In this document: in pieces, positions 1 through 8,107 of the stretch
Layout of the letters: every line of letters begins with the position of its first letter
Position numbering within the stretch: position 1 is the first letter of the stretch
Source: Anaerolineales bacterium
GTDB taxonomy: Bacteria > Chloroflexota > Anaerolineae > Anaerolineales > UBA6663
NCBI GenBank assembly: GCA_016789245.1
Contig: JAEURM010000041.1
Location: 1-11,158 of the forward strand
Direction: 5' to 3'
Length of the DNA stretch: 11,158 bases
The notes under the pieces: generated by a model
Database searches by the model: none
The model's input: the letters and a program-made list of their open reading frames with translations, nothing else
Told to the model about the DNA's origin: nothing
Translations under genes and position numbers: made by a program

Positions 1-390
1 GGGCTGGCGCAAGCGGCGTTTGAAGAAGCCGTGAAGTATGCCAAAGAGCGGCAAACCTTCGGCGTGGCAATTGCCCAACATCAGGCCATTCAATTTATGC
101 TGGCCGATGCGGCCACGGAAATTGAAATTGCCCGCCACTACTTATTTTATGCGGCGTGGCTAAAGCAGGAGGGCCGCCCGTTCAGCCGGGAAGCCGCGCA
201 AGCCAAACTCTTTGCCACCGAAGTGGCCGAACGGGTGTGCCGCAACGCCATTCAAATTCACGGCGGCTACGGTTACTCTAGTGAATTCCCCGTGGAGCGC
301 ATTTACCGCGACGCGCGGCTGATGACGATTGGCGAAGGCTCCAGTGAAATTCAGCGACTGGTGATTGCGCGGCAGGTTTTGGGGAACTAG
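1..390 (+). CDS. Acyl-CoA dehydrogenase, C-terminal part (5' end outside window)
   Basis: The reading frame is open from base 1 to the TAG at 388-390, giving the last 129 residues of a protein normally near 380 residues. It matches the C-terminal helical domain of FAD-dependent acyl-CoA dehydrogenases, which oxidise acyl-CoA to the trans-2-enoyl-CoA and pass electrons to ETF. Visible signatures are YAKERQTFG near residue 13, QIHGGYGY at 85-92 (FAD and dimer contacts), and IYRDARLMTIGEGSSEIQ near 101-118. The Glu in IGEG (residue 112 of this fragment) aligns with the catalytic base of short- and medium-chain enzymes (Glu376 of MCAD). Substrate chain length or branching cannot be read from this part. 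The gene converges on the short-chain dehydrogenase with 29 bp between stops and no clear terminator hairpin there. The family call is firm; the substrate is unknown. Confidence 0.95.
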   Translation, partial: GLAQAAFEEAVKYAKERQTFGVAIAQHQAIQFMLADAATEIEIARHYLFYAAWLKQEGRPFSREAAQAKLFATEVAERVCRNAIQIHGGYGYSSEFPVERIYRDARLMTIGEGSSEIQRLVIARQVLGN

Positions 391-419
391 GGAATTGGCA
401 CTTGGGATTTATGCACGCT

Positions 420-1238
420 TTACCAGCCAAACGTGCGGCGGATAATGGCATCCCATACCCAATCAGGCAGAAGGCGGCGGAGGAGGAGATAAACACTGGT
501 GCGGAACGGCAAAGCGTAGCGAGCGCGCGGCTTAGATGAAGTGAGAACACGTTCTACTAAATGAGCAAACTGCTCCGGTGGAAAACCTTGCGCGGCGGCT
601 TCAGTGGCTAGCCGCGCATAATTTTTAATCAGTGGGGCATAATCCGCCGCGCGGCCACCGTGATAAAGCTGACGGGCATTTTGCTCACCCGCTTTCCAAA
701 TGGCGGTGGGGCTTCCGGCTGGCTCAATCACCACTACCTTTACGCCAAACGGCGCTAATTCAATCCGCCAAGAATCACTCAGCGCTTCTAGTGCAAATTT
801 GCTGGCGTGGTACGCACCGGTGATGGGAAATGCCAGCCGCCCACCCATACTAGAAACGTTGATGATGGTTCCCCGCGCCGCGCGCAAAAGTGGCAAAAGC
901 GCCTGCGTAACGGCCACGTGCGCCACCACATTGATTTCTAACTGCGCCCGCAATTCAGTGAGGGGCAAAATTTCTAATGGGCCGGGGAATGCAGTGCCAG
1001 CGTTGTTCAGTACGGCGTCTAATTTGGGCGTAAGCGCGGCCACCGTGCGGCCTAAAGCTTCCACTTGGGCATCATCAGTGATGGCGCATGCTAGCGGCTC
1101 AATATTGGGCTGGCGCAATTGCTCGGCATCCGCTTCTTTGCGCACCACGGCCAACACGCGCCAGCCGCGTTGGGCTAAGTGTAAGGCCGTCACGCGGCCA
1201 AAGCCAGAAGAGCAACCGGTGATGAGGATGGTAGGCAT
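420..1238 (-). CDS. Short-chain dehydrogenase/reductase (classical SDR)
   Basis: The 272-residue protein has the size and motifs of a classical NAD(P)-dependent SDR with a Rossmann fold. The cofactor loop TGCSSGFG is at 7-14, NNAG at 78-81, the structural Asn in the INVVAH stretch at 103, catalytic Ser130, Tyr143 and Lys147 (YHASK). The post-catalytic P-G motif is altered: IEPAGSP at 171-177, where IEPG is usual. The sequence style is that of the retinol / 17-beta-hydroxysteroid dehydrogenase-like branch often annotated as 'oxidoreductase', so the substrate cannot be named. The C-terminal region (about 245-270) is hydrophobic with Arg residues and may touch the membrane. The ATG at 1238 has no Shine-Dalgarno sequence. 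It is the last gene of the minus-strand run, 29 bp after the glycosyltransferase stop. No Rossmann or catalytic residue is missing. Confidence 0.93.
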   Translation of the reverse strand: MPTILITGCSSGFGRVTALHLAQRGWRVLAVVRKEADAEQLRQPNIEPLACAITDDAQVEALGRTVAALTPKLDAVLNNAGTAFPGPLEILPLTELRAQLEINVVAHVAVTQALLPLLRAARGTIINVSSMGGRLAFPITGAYHASKFALEALSDSWRIELAPFGVKVVVIEPAGSPTAIWKAGEQNARQLYHGGRAADYAPLIKNYARLATEAAAQGFPPEQFAHLVERVLTSSKPRARYALPFRTSVYLLLRRLLPDWVWDAIIRRTFGW

Positions 1239-1267
1239 TTTATAAAGACTTGAGCAGTAGTTATTCG

Positions 1268-3157
1268 TTATTGGTTATTCAGGGGAAATTCAAGCCATTG
1301 CCCCGCAGGGTTGCCGTTTACGTCTAAAATTTCTATCGGCGTGAGGGGGGTAGATTGATACATGCCTGAACGCACAATATAGCCAACGTTATTCAGCTCA
1401 AAGAAACTAATCACTACATCACCGGTGCGCCAACCCACGGCGGGGTAAGTGGGCACATCGGCCTGTGCAACGCGTTGGCCGCTTGCATCCAGCAAATGGG
1501 CAAAGATGGTAACGTCTTCACTGCCCTCCGGCGCCCGCCACCACAATTGCCACGCTCGGCCATCACTCCCACTGCCCAAAATTTCTGCTAAATTGCTCAA
1601 CAATGCTGAAGCTTCCCGGGGGTGCGGCAGTTGCGTAAGCGCGTGCTGGGCCGCATTGTTGGCCGCCAATACCTGCACTTGGCCTTCGTTCTGCCGCAGA
1701 GGAATGGTGGCCTGAACTTGCAAATCACCCAACTGAGCATACGCCGCTGTGGCGGGTGAATCATTCATCGGCCACAGCACCACTCGCGCCTCGCCCGCCG
1801 GAAAAACTGCCGTAGTGCGGCCATCTACAAAGCGGTGCGGCGTGCCGCGCAGTAAAACATCAAAAACTGCTGGCACTTCATCCAAATGCGGATGAGCGCC
1901 GGCGCTGACGATGACTACATCTGGAGCCCCGCGTACCGCCCCCGCGACTTGCAAGAGTTGGCCGAGCGGTGTGCCAAACGCGCCCGGTGTGGCCCGCGTA
2001 CCAATGAAATGGATGAGCGCCGCAAAGAGCCACACTTGTGCGCCTGCGATAACGCACGCGATAGCCCAGCCTGCCGCTCGCACCCATTGCGTTTTAAAGC
2101 GCGTCATCAGCGCATCTAAAGCGAGGGCGGCCAATAAAAACGGCGCAGGCAAGATAAGAATGAAGTAGTGTGGGAAAACGGGCGTGCTGTGAATTAGAAA
2201 CGCCAGCGGTGGGAGGAGAAGCCATGCAACGAGCAAGCGTGACGTGTGACGCGTGACGGGTGAAGTGTGACTTTGCCGGAATGCCAACCACAGGCCGAAG
2301 AGAATCAGTGCGCCGCCGAACCACAACAGAAACGTGAAATCTGGCACAGCGGCGAGATAATTGCGGAATTCTTGAGACCCGGCCAGTGAGTGAATTTCGG
2401 TACCCATGCTCACCAACGCGGCCAATTGCACTGACGCAAACGAAAATTGGAACGGGCGATTGAGCAAGCCGCCCAACCCGCTCCCACCTGAGTTTTGTAA
2501 AACGTACAACCCAAATGGCACCCCCGTGAGGGCGGCCAGCACCGTGCCCCACCCTAGCGTGCGCCAGTCTAAATTACGCCGGAAGATTAGCGTAAGTGCG
2601 CCGGTGATGGGCAGAAACAGGAGGCCGGAGTAATGAATCTGCGCAATGAGGGCCAGCAGTAATAAATGGGCTGGGAGCCAACGGCGGCGGGCTTCTATAA
2701 ACGTGAGGGCGGCGGTGTAGATGTAGGCCACCACAAACAACGGCAGAACATTTTGCGCCCAGATTTTGCGTGAGTAGATGACGGCCCACGGCGCGGCGGC
2801 GTAAAGCAGAACGGCCAGCACAGCGGCCCGCCCGCCAAAATAACGGCGCGCAAAAAAATAGGTCAGGGCAACGGCGGCGGTGTTCAGCACGCCCACCCAT
2901 AGCGTGGCGGCGAGTGGGCTCTTCCAAAAGAAGAGCGGGATGGCGAACACATACACACTGATGGCGGTGTTGGGCAGACCCACGGATGAACCAATACCGC
3001 GCAACGGCAGGGCCTTAAATTCGGCCACATCTAACGCGAGGGAATATAACGCGGCTTCATCACGCTTAAACTCAGTAATTTCTGGCCAGCCGAGGCGCAA
3101 CACGCCGGCCAACAATAAGCTAAGGGCCACTAGCACAATTTCAGTGCGGCGGGCCAT
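1268..3157 (-). CDS. GT39-like integral membrane glycosyltransferase with C-terminal soluble domain
   Basis: This is a 629-residue protein counted from the ATG at 3157. A GTG at 3184 in the same frame would add nine residues; neither start has a Shine-Dalgarno sequence, and ATG was preferred because the first membrane helix follows directly. About ten hydrophobic helices fill residues 5-385. An Asp-Glu pair (FKRDEAALYSL, Asp33-Glu34) sits in the first extracytoplasmic loop, where GT39/ArnT-type (GT-C fold) enzymes place a catalytic acidic residue. Such enzymes move a sugar from a polyprenyl-phosphate donor to a protein or lipid outside the membrane. Residues about 391-629 form a soluble domain with a beta-rich stretch (WQLWWRAPEG and IFAHLLDASGQ near 536-561), an arrangement recalled from Chloroflexota members. 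Donor and acceptor are unknown. A 7-bp degenerate repeat encodes residues 296-307, in a loop between helices. Confidence 0.85.
   Translation of the reverse strand: MARRTEIVLVALSLLLAGVLRLGWPEITEFKRDEAALYSLALDVAEFKALPLRGIGSSVGLPNTAISVYVFAIPLFFWKSPLAATLWVGVLNTAAVALTYFFARRYFGGRAAVLAVLLYAAAPWAVIYSRKIWAQNVLPLFVVAYIYTAALTFIEARRRWLPAHLLLLALIAQIHYSGLLFLPITGALTLIFRRNLDWRTLGWGTVLAALTGVPFGLYVLQNSGGSGLGGLLNRPFQFSFASVQLAALVSMGTEIHSLAGSQEFRNYLAAVPDFTFLLWFGGALILFGLWLAFRQSHTSPVTRHTSRLLVAWLLLPPLAFLIHSTPVFPHYFILILPAPFLLAALALDALMTRFKTQWVRAAGWAIACVIAGAQVWLFAALIHFIGTRATPGAFGTPLGQLLQVAGAVRGAPDVVIVSAGAHPHLDEVPAVFDVLLRGTPHRFVDGRTTAVFPAGEARVVLWPMNDSPATAAYAQLGDLQVQATIPLRQNEGQVQVLAANNAAQHALTQLPHPREASALLSNLAEILGSGSDGRAWQLWWRAPEGSEDVTIFAHLLDASGQRVAQADVPTYPAVGWRTGDVVISFFELNNVGYIVRSGMYQSTPLTPIEILDVNGNPAGQWLEFPLNNQ
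2239..2271. repeat. Degenerate 7-bp tandem repeat (GTGACGN) inside the glycosyltransferase gene
   Basis: On the plus strand the unit GTGACGN is repeated 4.7 times without gaps, with last bases T, C and G in the first three units. The fourth unit is GTGAAGT and the fifth is the partial GTGAC. On the coding (minus) strand this gives a Ser/Thr/His/Arg-rich loop at residues about 296-307, between two membrane helices. The unit length is not a multiple of three, so gain or loss of one copy would shift the reading frame. The copies are not identical, which lowers the chance of slippage. Confidence 0.8.
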
Positions 3158-3215
3158 AGGTTGAACATGAACGGAAAGAGTCACGGTTTATCACTCGCCG
3201 TTCACAGCTGGCAGG

Positions 3216-4970
3216 TTATTCTTCTTGCCCCACCACTTGCCGCCACATGCCGTGGATGCCGTCTTCGGTGACGCCGTAGTACACGTGCACTTCACCGTTG
3301 ACTTTGTGCGCTAAATCATAGCGCGTAATGCCGCCCTTAGTAGATTTTTTGATGAGGGCCACATCGCCCACCCAGCTTAATTTCTTAGGGTCTAACTTGT
3401 GATGTTCATGCTCGGCAATGGCGTAATGCCACAGCTTGCGGGCGCTGGCTTTGGTGACATTTTTGACGATGTTGCCGTTGCGTAAATCCTGCATAGTGTG
3501 GAATTTGCGGCCGTTGCGTTCTTCCGTACCGGTGACTTGCACGCCAGTGCGCGGCGGCTCCGCGCCCATGACGGCGGTGGGTTGGCTGGTTGGCGCGGAA
3601 GCCACTGGCGGTTCTGGTGAGGGCGTGGGTGAAGGCTCAACGGCCGAAAGGTTGCCTGTGATTTTTCCACCGCCGCGCAAAACCAATTGCACAATTTCAT
3701 CCCGCACGGCCTGAGAAGTTTCAGCTTCATCCCGCACGTAGATTTTGTAGTCTTCCACGGCATACGGCGGTTCTTCGCCGCGCGGCACAAGAATGCGAAT
3801 GACGCTCTTGCCTTTGGTTTCTTGCGTATCCACTGTACAGTCAATGTGCGGCGTAATCATCTGGTCAATGGCGGAGCGCAATTCATCCGCGCCCTTCTTG
3901 GCATCGGGCACGCCCACCGGCGCGTGTTTGGGGTCATCCGTTACGCCCACGTAAATGGTGCCGCCGTTGGTGTTCGCAAATGCGCACACATCCGCAATTA
4001 CTGCGTACTGTTTGCCGCCCTTGGCCTGCCCACTTTCATGGAAGGCTTGCACAATGCTGGCGCCTTCTTCACGCGCTTGTTGCACGTAATCAAACTCTAC
4101 TTCGGCGGCCCCGGTGTGTGGGCGCGTGCGGGCAAAGTCATTGCTGGCAAATAATTCCTTCAGCGCTTCAAAGGCAACGGCATCCAAATGCACGTCGGTG
4201 GCGCGGTCACCAATGCCAAGATTTTTGGCGTTCTGCGGGTCACGGCGCAGGCGGTGTGCGTCTGAGCCTTGAATGCAGTGCATACGGCGCGGATATTCCG
4301 GCTTGGAGCCATTGAAGAAGCCTTTGGTGGTGCCACGGCCTTTACGGTCTAAGTCCGTCACTTCTAGCGCGGCCAAATCGGGGTCTTGGGTGTAGGCAAT
4401 GCGGGTTTGGCCACCAAAGCTCATGCCACGCATGGCCACGCCGTTGCTACTGTTGGCGTGCGCGGCAATGGCAATGCCGCCCGCTTCGGTAATCAGTTTG
4501 TAGGCCATCAACACATCGGCGGTAGCGCCTACATTGGCAGAGCCTAAGTCTATTTGGTCACGCGGCACGTTGAGGTTGAGCAGTAAATGTTCCAGCTCAC
4601 GGCCCGGCGTATCCGGCGGGAAAAGGCCAAGGATGTGAAAGCCAAAAGTGGCCGTGAATTCAAAACCGGGCAGAACGAGAATTTTTTGCGTCAGGCGGCG
4701 GTATTCCGTCAGGCGGCGTTGTTCATCCGGCAGGAGGCGGCCTAGCCGCTCCAAAAATTCCAGCTCGCGGATTTCATCTTTGAGTCGGCGAATGCCAGCC
4801 ACAGTGTTGTGGTCGGTAAAGGCAATAATATCCAGCCCGCGCGCTTCGGCGCGTTGCAGAATATCGAGGTAAGTAACGTTGGGTTCTTGATAATCGCTCG
4901 AGGCGGGCGTGTGCAGATGTAAATCCATCACGTGCCAAGTGCGAGCGGCTTTTTTTGATTTAGGGGGCAT
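3216..4970 (-). CDS. PHP metal-hydrolase domain fused to AlbA_2 (Schlafen-like) domain and an unrecognised C-terminal domain
   Basis: The 584-residue protein has three parts. Residues about 13-285 are a PHP domain with the full metal-site series: DLHLH (His18, His20), FTDHN (Asp53, His54), GFEF (Glu104), AAH (His171), and GSDAH (Asp237, His239). PHP domains hydrolyse phosphoesters, including histidinol phosphate, nucleotides and DNA ends. Residues about 300-430 match AlbA_2, the Schlafen-related nucleic-acid-binding domain, with FHESGQ at 310-315 and [17 protein letters not shown] at 330-346. The usual LEFK-type segment near its start is poorly kept. A Pro/Ser/Thr linker (about 445-475) leads to a basic domain of about 100 residues (480-584) that I cannot assign. 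No signal peptide or membrane segment is seen, so it is probably cytoplasmic. The start is the ATG at 4970; Met15 (4928) is possible. No Shine-Dalgarno sequence is present. A candidate promoter lies in the 64-bp gap before it. The domains are firm; the function is unknown. Confidence 0.88.
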   Translation of the reverse strand: MPPKSKKAARTWHVMDLHLHTPASSDYQEPNVTYLDILQRAEARGLDIIAFTDHNTVAGIRRLKDEIRELEFLERLGRLLPDEQRRLTEYRRLTQKILVLPGFEFTATFGFHILGLFPPDTPGRELEHLLLNLNVPRDQIDLGSANVGATADVLMAYKLITEAGGIAIAAHANSSNGVAMRGMSFGGQTRIAYTQDPDLAALEVTDLDRKGRGTTKGFFNGSKPEYPRRMHCIQGSDAHRLRRDPQNAKNLGIGDRATDVHLDAVAFEALKELFASNDFARTRPHTGAAEVEFDYVQQAREEGASIVQAFHESGQAKGGKQYAVIADVCAFANTNGGTIYVGVTDDPKHAPVGVPDAKKGADELRSAIDQMITPHIDCTVDTQETKGKSVIRILVPRGEEPPYAVEDYKIYVRDEAETSQAVRDEIVQLVLRGGGKITGNLSAVEPSPTPSPEPPVASAPTSQPTAVMGAEPPRTGVQVTGTEERNGRKFHTMQDLRNGNIVKNVTKASARKLWHYAIAEHEHHKLDPKKLSWVGDVALIKKSTKGGITRYDLAHKVNGEVHVYYGVTEDGIHGMWRQVVGQEE

Positions 4971-4983
4971 AGGTTTTTAAGTC

Positions 4984-5035
4984 AACGGATGAAACGGATG
5001 GGAGTGGATAAATATATCATCCGTAAGTATCCGTT
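4984..5035. repeat. Symmetric double inverted repeat (ACGGAT/ATCCGT) before the PHP/AlbA_2 gene
   Basis: Two nested pairs of arms share almost one centre near 5009. The outer pair is AACGGAT at 4984-4990 with ATCCGTT at 5029-5035; the inner pair is ACGGATG at 4994-5000 with CATCCGT at 5018-5024. Same-direction copies are 9 to 10 bp apart, about one helical turn, as expected for paired protein sites on one face of DNA. A further pair, GTCAAC at 4981-4986 and GTTGAC at 5042-5047, extends the symmetry. The element could be an operator or an RNA stem-loop. It lacks the run of T residues expected of an intrinsic terminator. Confidence 0.7.
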
Positions 5036-5038
5036 CAA
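5011..5038 (-). promoter_or_regulatory. Candidate sigma-70-type promoter for the PHP/AlbA_2 gene
   Basis: On the minus strand TTGAAC (5033-5038) is followed after 16 bp by TATATT (5011-5016), a good fit to -35 and -10 boxes. Transcription would begin near 5004, about 34 bases before the ATG at 4970. The -35 box overlaps the last codons of the receiver gene, and the -10 box lies in the middle of the ACGGAT/ATCCGT repeat, so a protein bound there could block or guide polymerase. Confidence 0.45.
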
Positions 5039-5397
5039 CCCGTTGACACTGTTTTGAGTAACATCGCCGAAAGTTGATCCGGCGGATAAGGTTTGAGAAT
5101 AAAATCGGTAGCACCAGCGTCACGGCACTGGTCTTCCACATCCATGCCGGAAGACATGATGACGGGCAAAGCTGAAAACTGGGCATGGGCGCGAATGGCT
5201 TTGAGCACATCAATGCCATTGCCATCCGCTAAGTGTACATCCATCAGAATAGCGTTTGGGCAGTTGGCTTCCAACGTAGGAATAACTTGCCCGCCCAGCG
5301 CCACTACGCTGACGGTGAAACCATCTAGTTCTAAGAGCATTTGGAGCAATGACGTGATGGTGCGGTCATCGTCCACAATCATGATGTGGTTAGACAA
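5035..5397 (-). CDS. Single-domain response regulator (CheY-like receiver)
   Basis: At 120 residues the protein is a receiver domain and nothing more. The acidic pocket is in VDDD (8-11), the phospho-acceptor is Asp53 (LMDVHL), the Ser/Thr switch position is Ser83 (VIMSSG), and the conserved Lys is Lys102 (LKPY). It should take a phosphoryl group from a histidine kinase and act by protein-protein contact, since it has no DNA-binding or enzyme output domain. No kinase gene lies in the window, so its partner is unknown. The start is a TTG at 5397; the next ATG (residue 6) would remove most of the first beta strand, so TTG is preferred. A weak GAG lies six bases upstream of it. The gene starts 37 bp after the lon stop, which suggests co-transcription. 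It could be an orphan receiver or the remnant of a larger regulator. Confidence 0.92.
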   Translation of the reverse strand: MSNHIMIVDDDRTITSLLQMLLELDGFTVSVVALGGQVIPTLEANCPNAILMDVHLADGNGIDVLKAIRAHAQFSALPVIMSSGMDVEDQCRDAGATDFILKPYPPDQLSAMLLKTVSTG

Positions 5398-5434
5398 AGA
5401 GTACTCGCTTTGGTAAACCCTAAGGGTTGGTGTG

Positions 5435-8068
5435 TCATTTCCGCCGCACCACTCCGCGCTTGGTCTTCTTTACGCCGCTGGCCTTTGGAAGTTGGCGGGC
5501 GGTAGCGGCCACTTTTCGGGCCACCGGTTCCAGCGCGGCACCCAGCACATCTTCCACTTTTTCCGCCAGCACAAACTTAATTTGCGCCCGCACTTCTTCC
5601 GGCACATCCACCAAATCTTTTTCATTGCGCTTGGGGAGGATGACAGTTTTAAGACCAGCCCGATGCGCGGCCAATACTTTTTCTTTCACGCCGCCAATGG
5701 GCAAAACTTGGCCGCTGAGCGTAATTTCGCCCGTCATGCCCACATCTTTGCGCACGGCCCGGCCAGAGATGAGCGAAGTGAGCGCGGTGGCCATCGTCAC
5801 GCCAGCGCTGGGGCCATCTTTGGGCGTAGCACCCGCCGGAACGTGCAAATGTAAATCATGCTTATCAAAAAAATCTTCGGCCAAGCCGAGAGCGTTGGCA
5901 TTGGCGCGCACATAGCTCAACGCGGCGCGGGCCGATTCTTGCATCACTTCACCCAATTGGCCCGTAAGCTGAAAGCCTTTGCTACCCGGCATGTGTGTGG
6001 CTTCAATGAACATGATATCGCCGCCCACCGGAGTGTAGGCCAGTGCTGTGGCCACGCCCGGCTTAGACGTGCGTTCGGCTACTTCCTCGGTGTACAAGTA
6101 TTCGGCTTTGCCGAGGTAGGTTTCCACTTCTTTGGGGCCGACTTTAATTTTAGCCGCTTCACCCGCCGCGATGCGTGTGACCGCCTTACGGCCAATTGCA
6201 CCGATGCGCCGCTCTAAATTGCGCACACCCGCTTCCCGCGTGTAATTGCGGATAATGGTTTGCAGGGCTTTATCATTCAGCGTGAGCTCGCCCGCTCGCA
6301 AGCCATTCTCTTTAATTTGGCGCGGCAGAAGATAGTTGCGGGCAATCTCCACTTTTTCGCGTTCGGTGTAGCCAGAGAGCGCAATGATTTCCATCCGGTC
6401 ACGCAGTGGGCCGGGAACGGTTTCCAGCGTGTTGGCCGTGGTGATGAACATGACTTGGGATAAATCAAACGGCACATCCAAGTAATGGTCACGGAACTCA
6501 CGGTTTTGCTCAGGGTCTAGCACTTCCAGCAAAGCGGAGGCCGGGTCACCCCGAAAATCTGCGCCCAGCTTATCTACCTCATCCAGCATGAAGATGGGGT
6601 TTTTGCTTTCTACACGGCGCAGGCTTTGGATGATGCGGCCCGGCATGGAGCCGATGTACGTGCGCCGGAAGCCACGGATTTCAGCTTCATCACGCACACC
6701 GCCCAACGCCAGCCGCATAAATTTGCGGCCCATAGCCCGTGCAATGCTCTGGCCAAGCGAAGTTTTGCCCACGCCGGGCGGCCCCACAAAGCACAGAATG
6801 GTGCCTTCGCGCTCTTTGCGGATATAGTCCACGGCGGCAACGGATTGAGCCGTTGTAACCGCTTCGGCTTTAAGTTCTTGGCGGCGTTTGCGCACCGCCA
6901 GAAATTCTAAGATGCGGTCTTTCACATCTTTTAAGCCGTAATGGTCTTCATCCAATACGGTGCGCGCGTGCGGAACATCCAAATTATCGTCCGTGATTTT
7001 GCTCCACGGCAGGCTGGTCAACCAATCCAAATACGTGCGGATAACGCCATACTCGGCGGCGGCGGTTGGCAATTTGGAAAGCCGGTCTAACTCCCGGTCA
7101 GCTTCCTTGCGCGCTTCTTCTGGCAAACCAGCCGCTTCAATCTTCTGCCGGAACTCTTCCACTTCCACGGCTTGCTCGTCTTTATCCCCCAACTCTTTTT
7201 GAATGGCCTTCAACTGTTCACGCAAAAAGTATTCGCGCTGAACTTTCTCCATGTTGCTTTGGGCTTCGCTCTGAATCTTCTTGCCCAACTCCAACACTTC
7301 TAATTCTTTGCTCAACAACGTGTACAGCCGCTTGAGCTTAGTCGTGATGGAATCTAGTTCCAACAAGTCTTGTGCTTCGGCCAACTCCATGCGCTGATAT
7401 GTGGCAATGGTGTATACCAACTGGCGCGGGTCTTCAATGTTCATCACCGCGTTCGTCAGCTCGCCGGGCATGGAGGGCACCAACTCGGCCACGCGCTGGA
7501 ACAAATCGCGCACACTGCGCATCAGCGCTTCCACTTCCAAGCCAGTTTCCACCGTTTCTGGCATCAGGTTTACGGTGGCTTTGAGATACGGTTCATGCTC
7601 CACAAACTGATTGACTTTGAAGCGTGCCAGCCCTTGCACCAACAGCCGAATGGTGCCATCCGGCGCACGGAAGAGCCGATGCACCATGGCCGCCGTGCCC
7701 ATTTGGTACAACTCCTCCGGGCTGGGCGTTTCGTTCTCAGGGTTCTTGGAGGCCACCAAGCCAATCACCCGCTGGCCCACCACAGCATCATCCACCAAAC
7801 GCACGGAGCGCGGCTGGCCCACCGTGAGCGGAATGACGGTGAGCGGATAAACAATTACGCCGCGCAGGGGCAAAATGGCCAACGTATCCGGAATAGGTTG
7901 TTGTTCAACGGGGGCGGCCGGCATTTCTGCTGGGGCCTCGGCGGCCGGCACTTCAATGATGGGGTTATCTGTGGCCCACAACACCATTTCAGCCGGGTCA
8001 AAGTCAATGTCTAGTTCGCCAGCTAGGGCAGAAAGCGGAAAGGCAAGATTCGATTTGGTAGCAGACAT
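5435..8068 (-). CDS. lon: ATP-dependent Lon protease (LonA type)
   Basis: This 877-residue protein is a full-length LonA, the cytoplasmic hexameric AAA+ serine protease that unfolds and degrades damaged and regulatory proteins. The order is: a poorly conserved, acidic/Ala/Pro-rich extension (1-60), the N-terminal substrate-binding domain (from [10 protein letters not shown] at 61), a coiled-coil stretch (about 240-330), the AAA+ module with Walker A GPPGVGKT (429-436), Walker B FMLDEVD (493-499) and sensor-2 region GVRNLER (614-620), then the protease domain. The catalytic dyad is Ser754 (KDGPSAG) and Lys797 (GGVKEK), spaced as in E. coli Lon (Ser679/Lys722). A Lys/Glu/Ala insert of about 20-25 residues (395-420) precedes Walker A. 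The C-terminal tail (850-877) is strongly basic. The ATG at 8068 has no Shine-Dalgarno sequence. It lies 39 bp after hsp20, fitting a joint proteostasis unit. No active-site residue is missing. Confidence 0.98.
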   Translation of the reverse strand: MSATKSNLAFPLSALAGELDIDFDPAEMVLWATDNPIIEVPAAEAPAEMPAAPVEQQPIPDTLAILPLRGVIVYPLTVIPLTVGQPRSVRLVDDAVVGQRVIGLVASKNPENETPSPEELYQMGTAAMVHRLFRAPDGTIRLLVQGLARFKVNQFVEHEPYLKATVNLMPETVETGLEVEALMRSVRDLFQRVAELVPSMPGELTNAVMNIEDPRQLVYTIATYQRMELAEAQDLLELDSITTKLKRLYTLLSKELEVLELGKKIQSEAQSNMEKVQREYFLREQLKAIQKELGDKDEQAVEVEEFRQKIEAAGLPEEARKEADRELDRLSKLPTAAAEYGVIRTYLDWLTSLPWSKITDDNLDVPHARTVLDEDHYGLKDVKDRILEFLAVRKRRQELKAEAVTTAQSVAAVDYIRKEREGTILCFVGPPGVGKTSLGQSIARAMGRKFMRLALGGVRDEAEIRGFRRTYIGSMPGRIIQSLRRVESKNPIFMLDEVDKLGADFRGDPASALLEVLDPEQNREFRDHYLDVPFDLSQVMFITTANTLETVPGPLRDRMEIIALSGYTEREKVEIARNYLLPRQIKENGLRAGELTLNDKALQTIIRNYTREAGVRNLERRIGAIGRKAVTRIAAGEAAKIKVGPKEVETYLGKAEYLYTEEVAERTSKPGVATALAYTPVGGDIMFIEATHMPGSKGFQLTGQLGEVMQESARAALSYVRANANALGLAEDFFDKHDLHLHVPAGATPKDGPSAGVTMATALTSLISGRAVRKDVGMTGEITLSGQVLPIGGVKEKVLAAHRAGLKTVILPKRNEKDLVDVPEEVRAQIKFVLAEKVEDVLGAALEPVARKVAATARQLPKASGVKKTKRGVVRRK

Positions 8069-8073
8069 TCAGA

Positions 8074-8079
8074 ACTATA
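8074..8079 (-). promoter_or_regulatory. lon: Possible -10 box for leaderless lon transcription
   Basis: TATAGT on the minus strand ends five bases before the lon ATG. That spacing would place the transcript start at or very near the start codon, which would fit the missing Shine-Dalgarno sequence. No convincing -35 box is present at the right distance, so lon may instead depend on read-through from hsp20. Confidence 0.25.
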
Positions 8080-8107
8080 TTGAGTATGGTTGAGTTGGGA
8101 GGCCGGT

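Noticed and set aside
391..419. Terminator between the converging acyl-CoA dehydrogenase and SDR genes
   Set aside because: The 29-bp gap has no stem of useful length and no T run on either strand.
700..1245. Plus-strand open frame (181 codons) opposite the SDR gene
   Set aside because: It is fully antisense to a gene with intact SDR motifs and has low-complexity Ala/Ser/Thr content with no recognisable domain.
3687..4315. Two plus-strand open frames opposite the PHP/AlbA_2 gene
   Set aside because: Both are shadows of a gene with clear conserved motifs in its own frame; no start signal or motif supports them.
4981..5047. Intrinsic terminator after the receiver gene
   Set aside because: The inverted repeat can fold, but no T run follows it on the minus strand and the loop is long and AT-rich; an operator or promoter reading fits better.
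7370..8014. Long plus-strand open frame (214 codons) opposite the start of lon
   Set aside because: It lies entirely antisense to a well-conserved protease gene, is rich in His and Gln as expected from reading the opposite strand of that gene, and shows no family motif.
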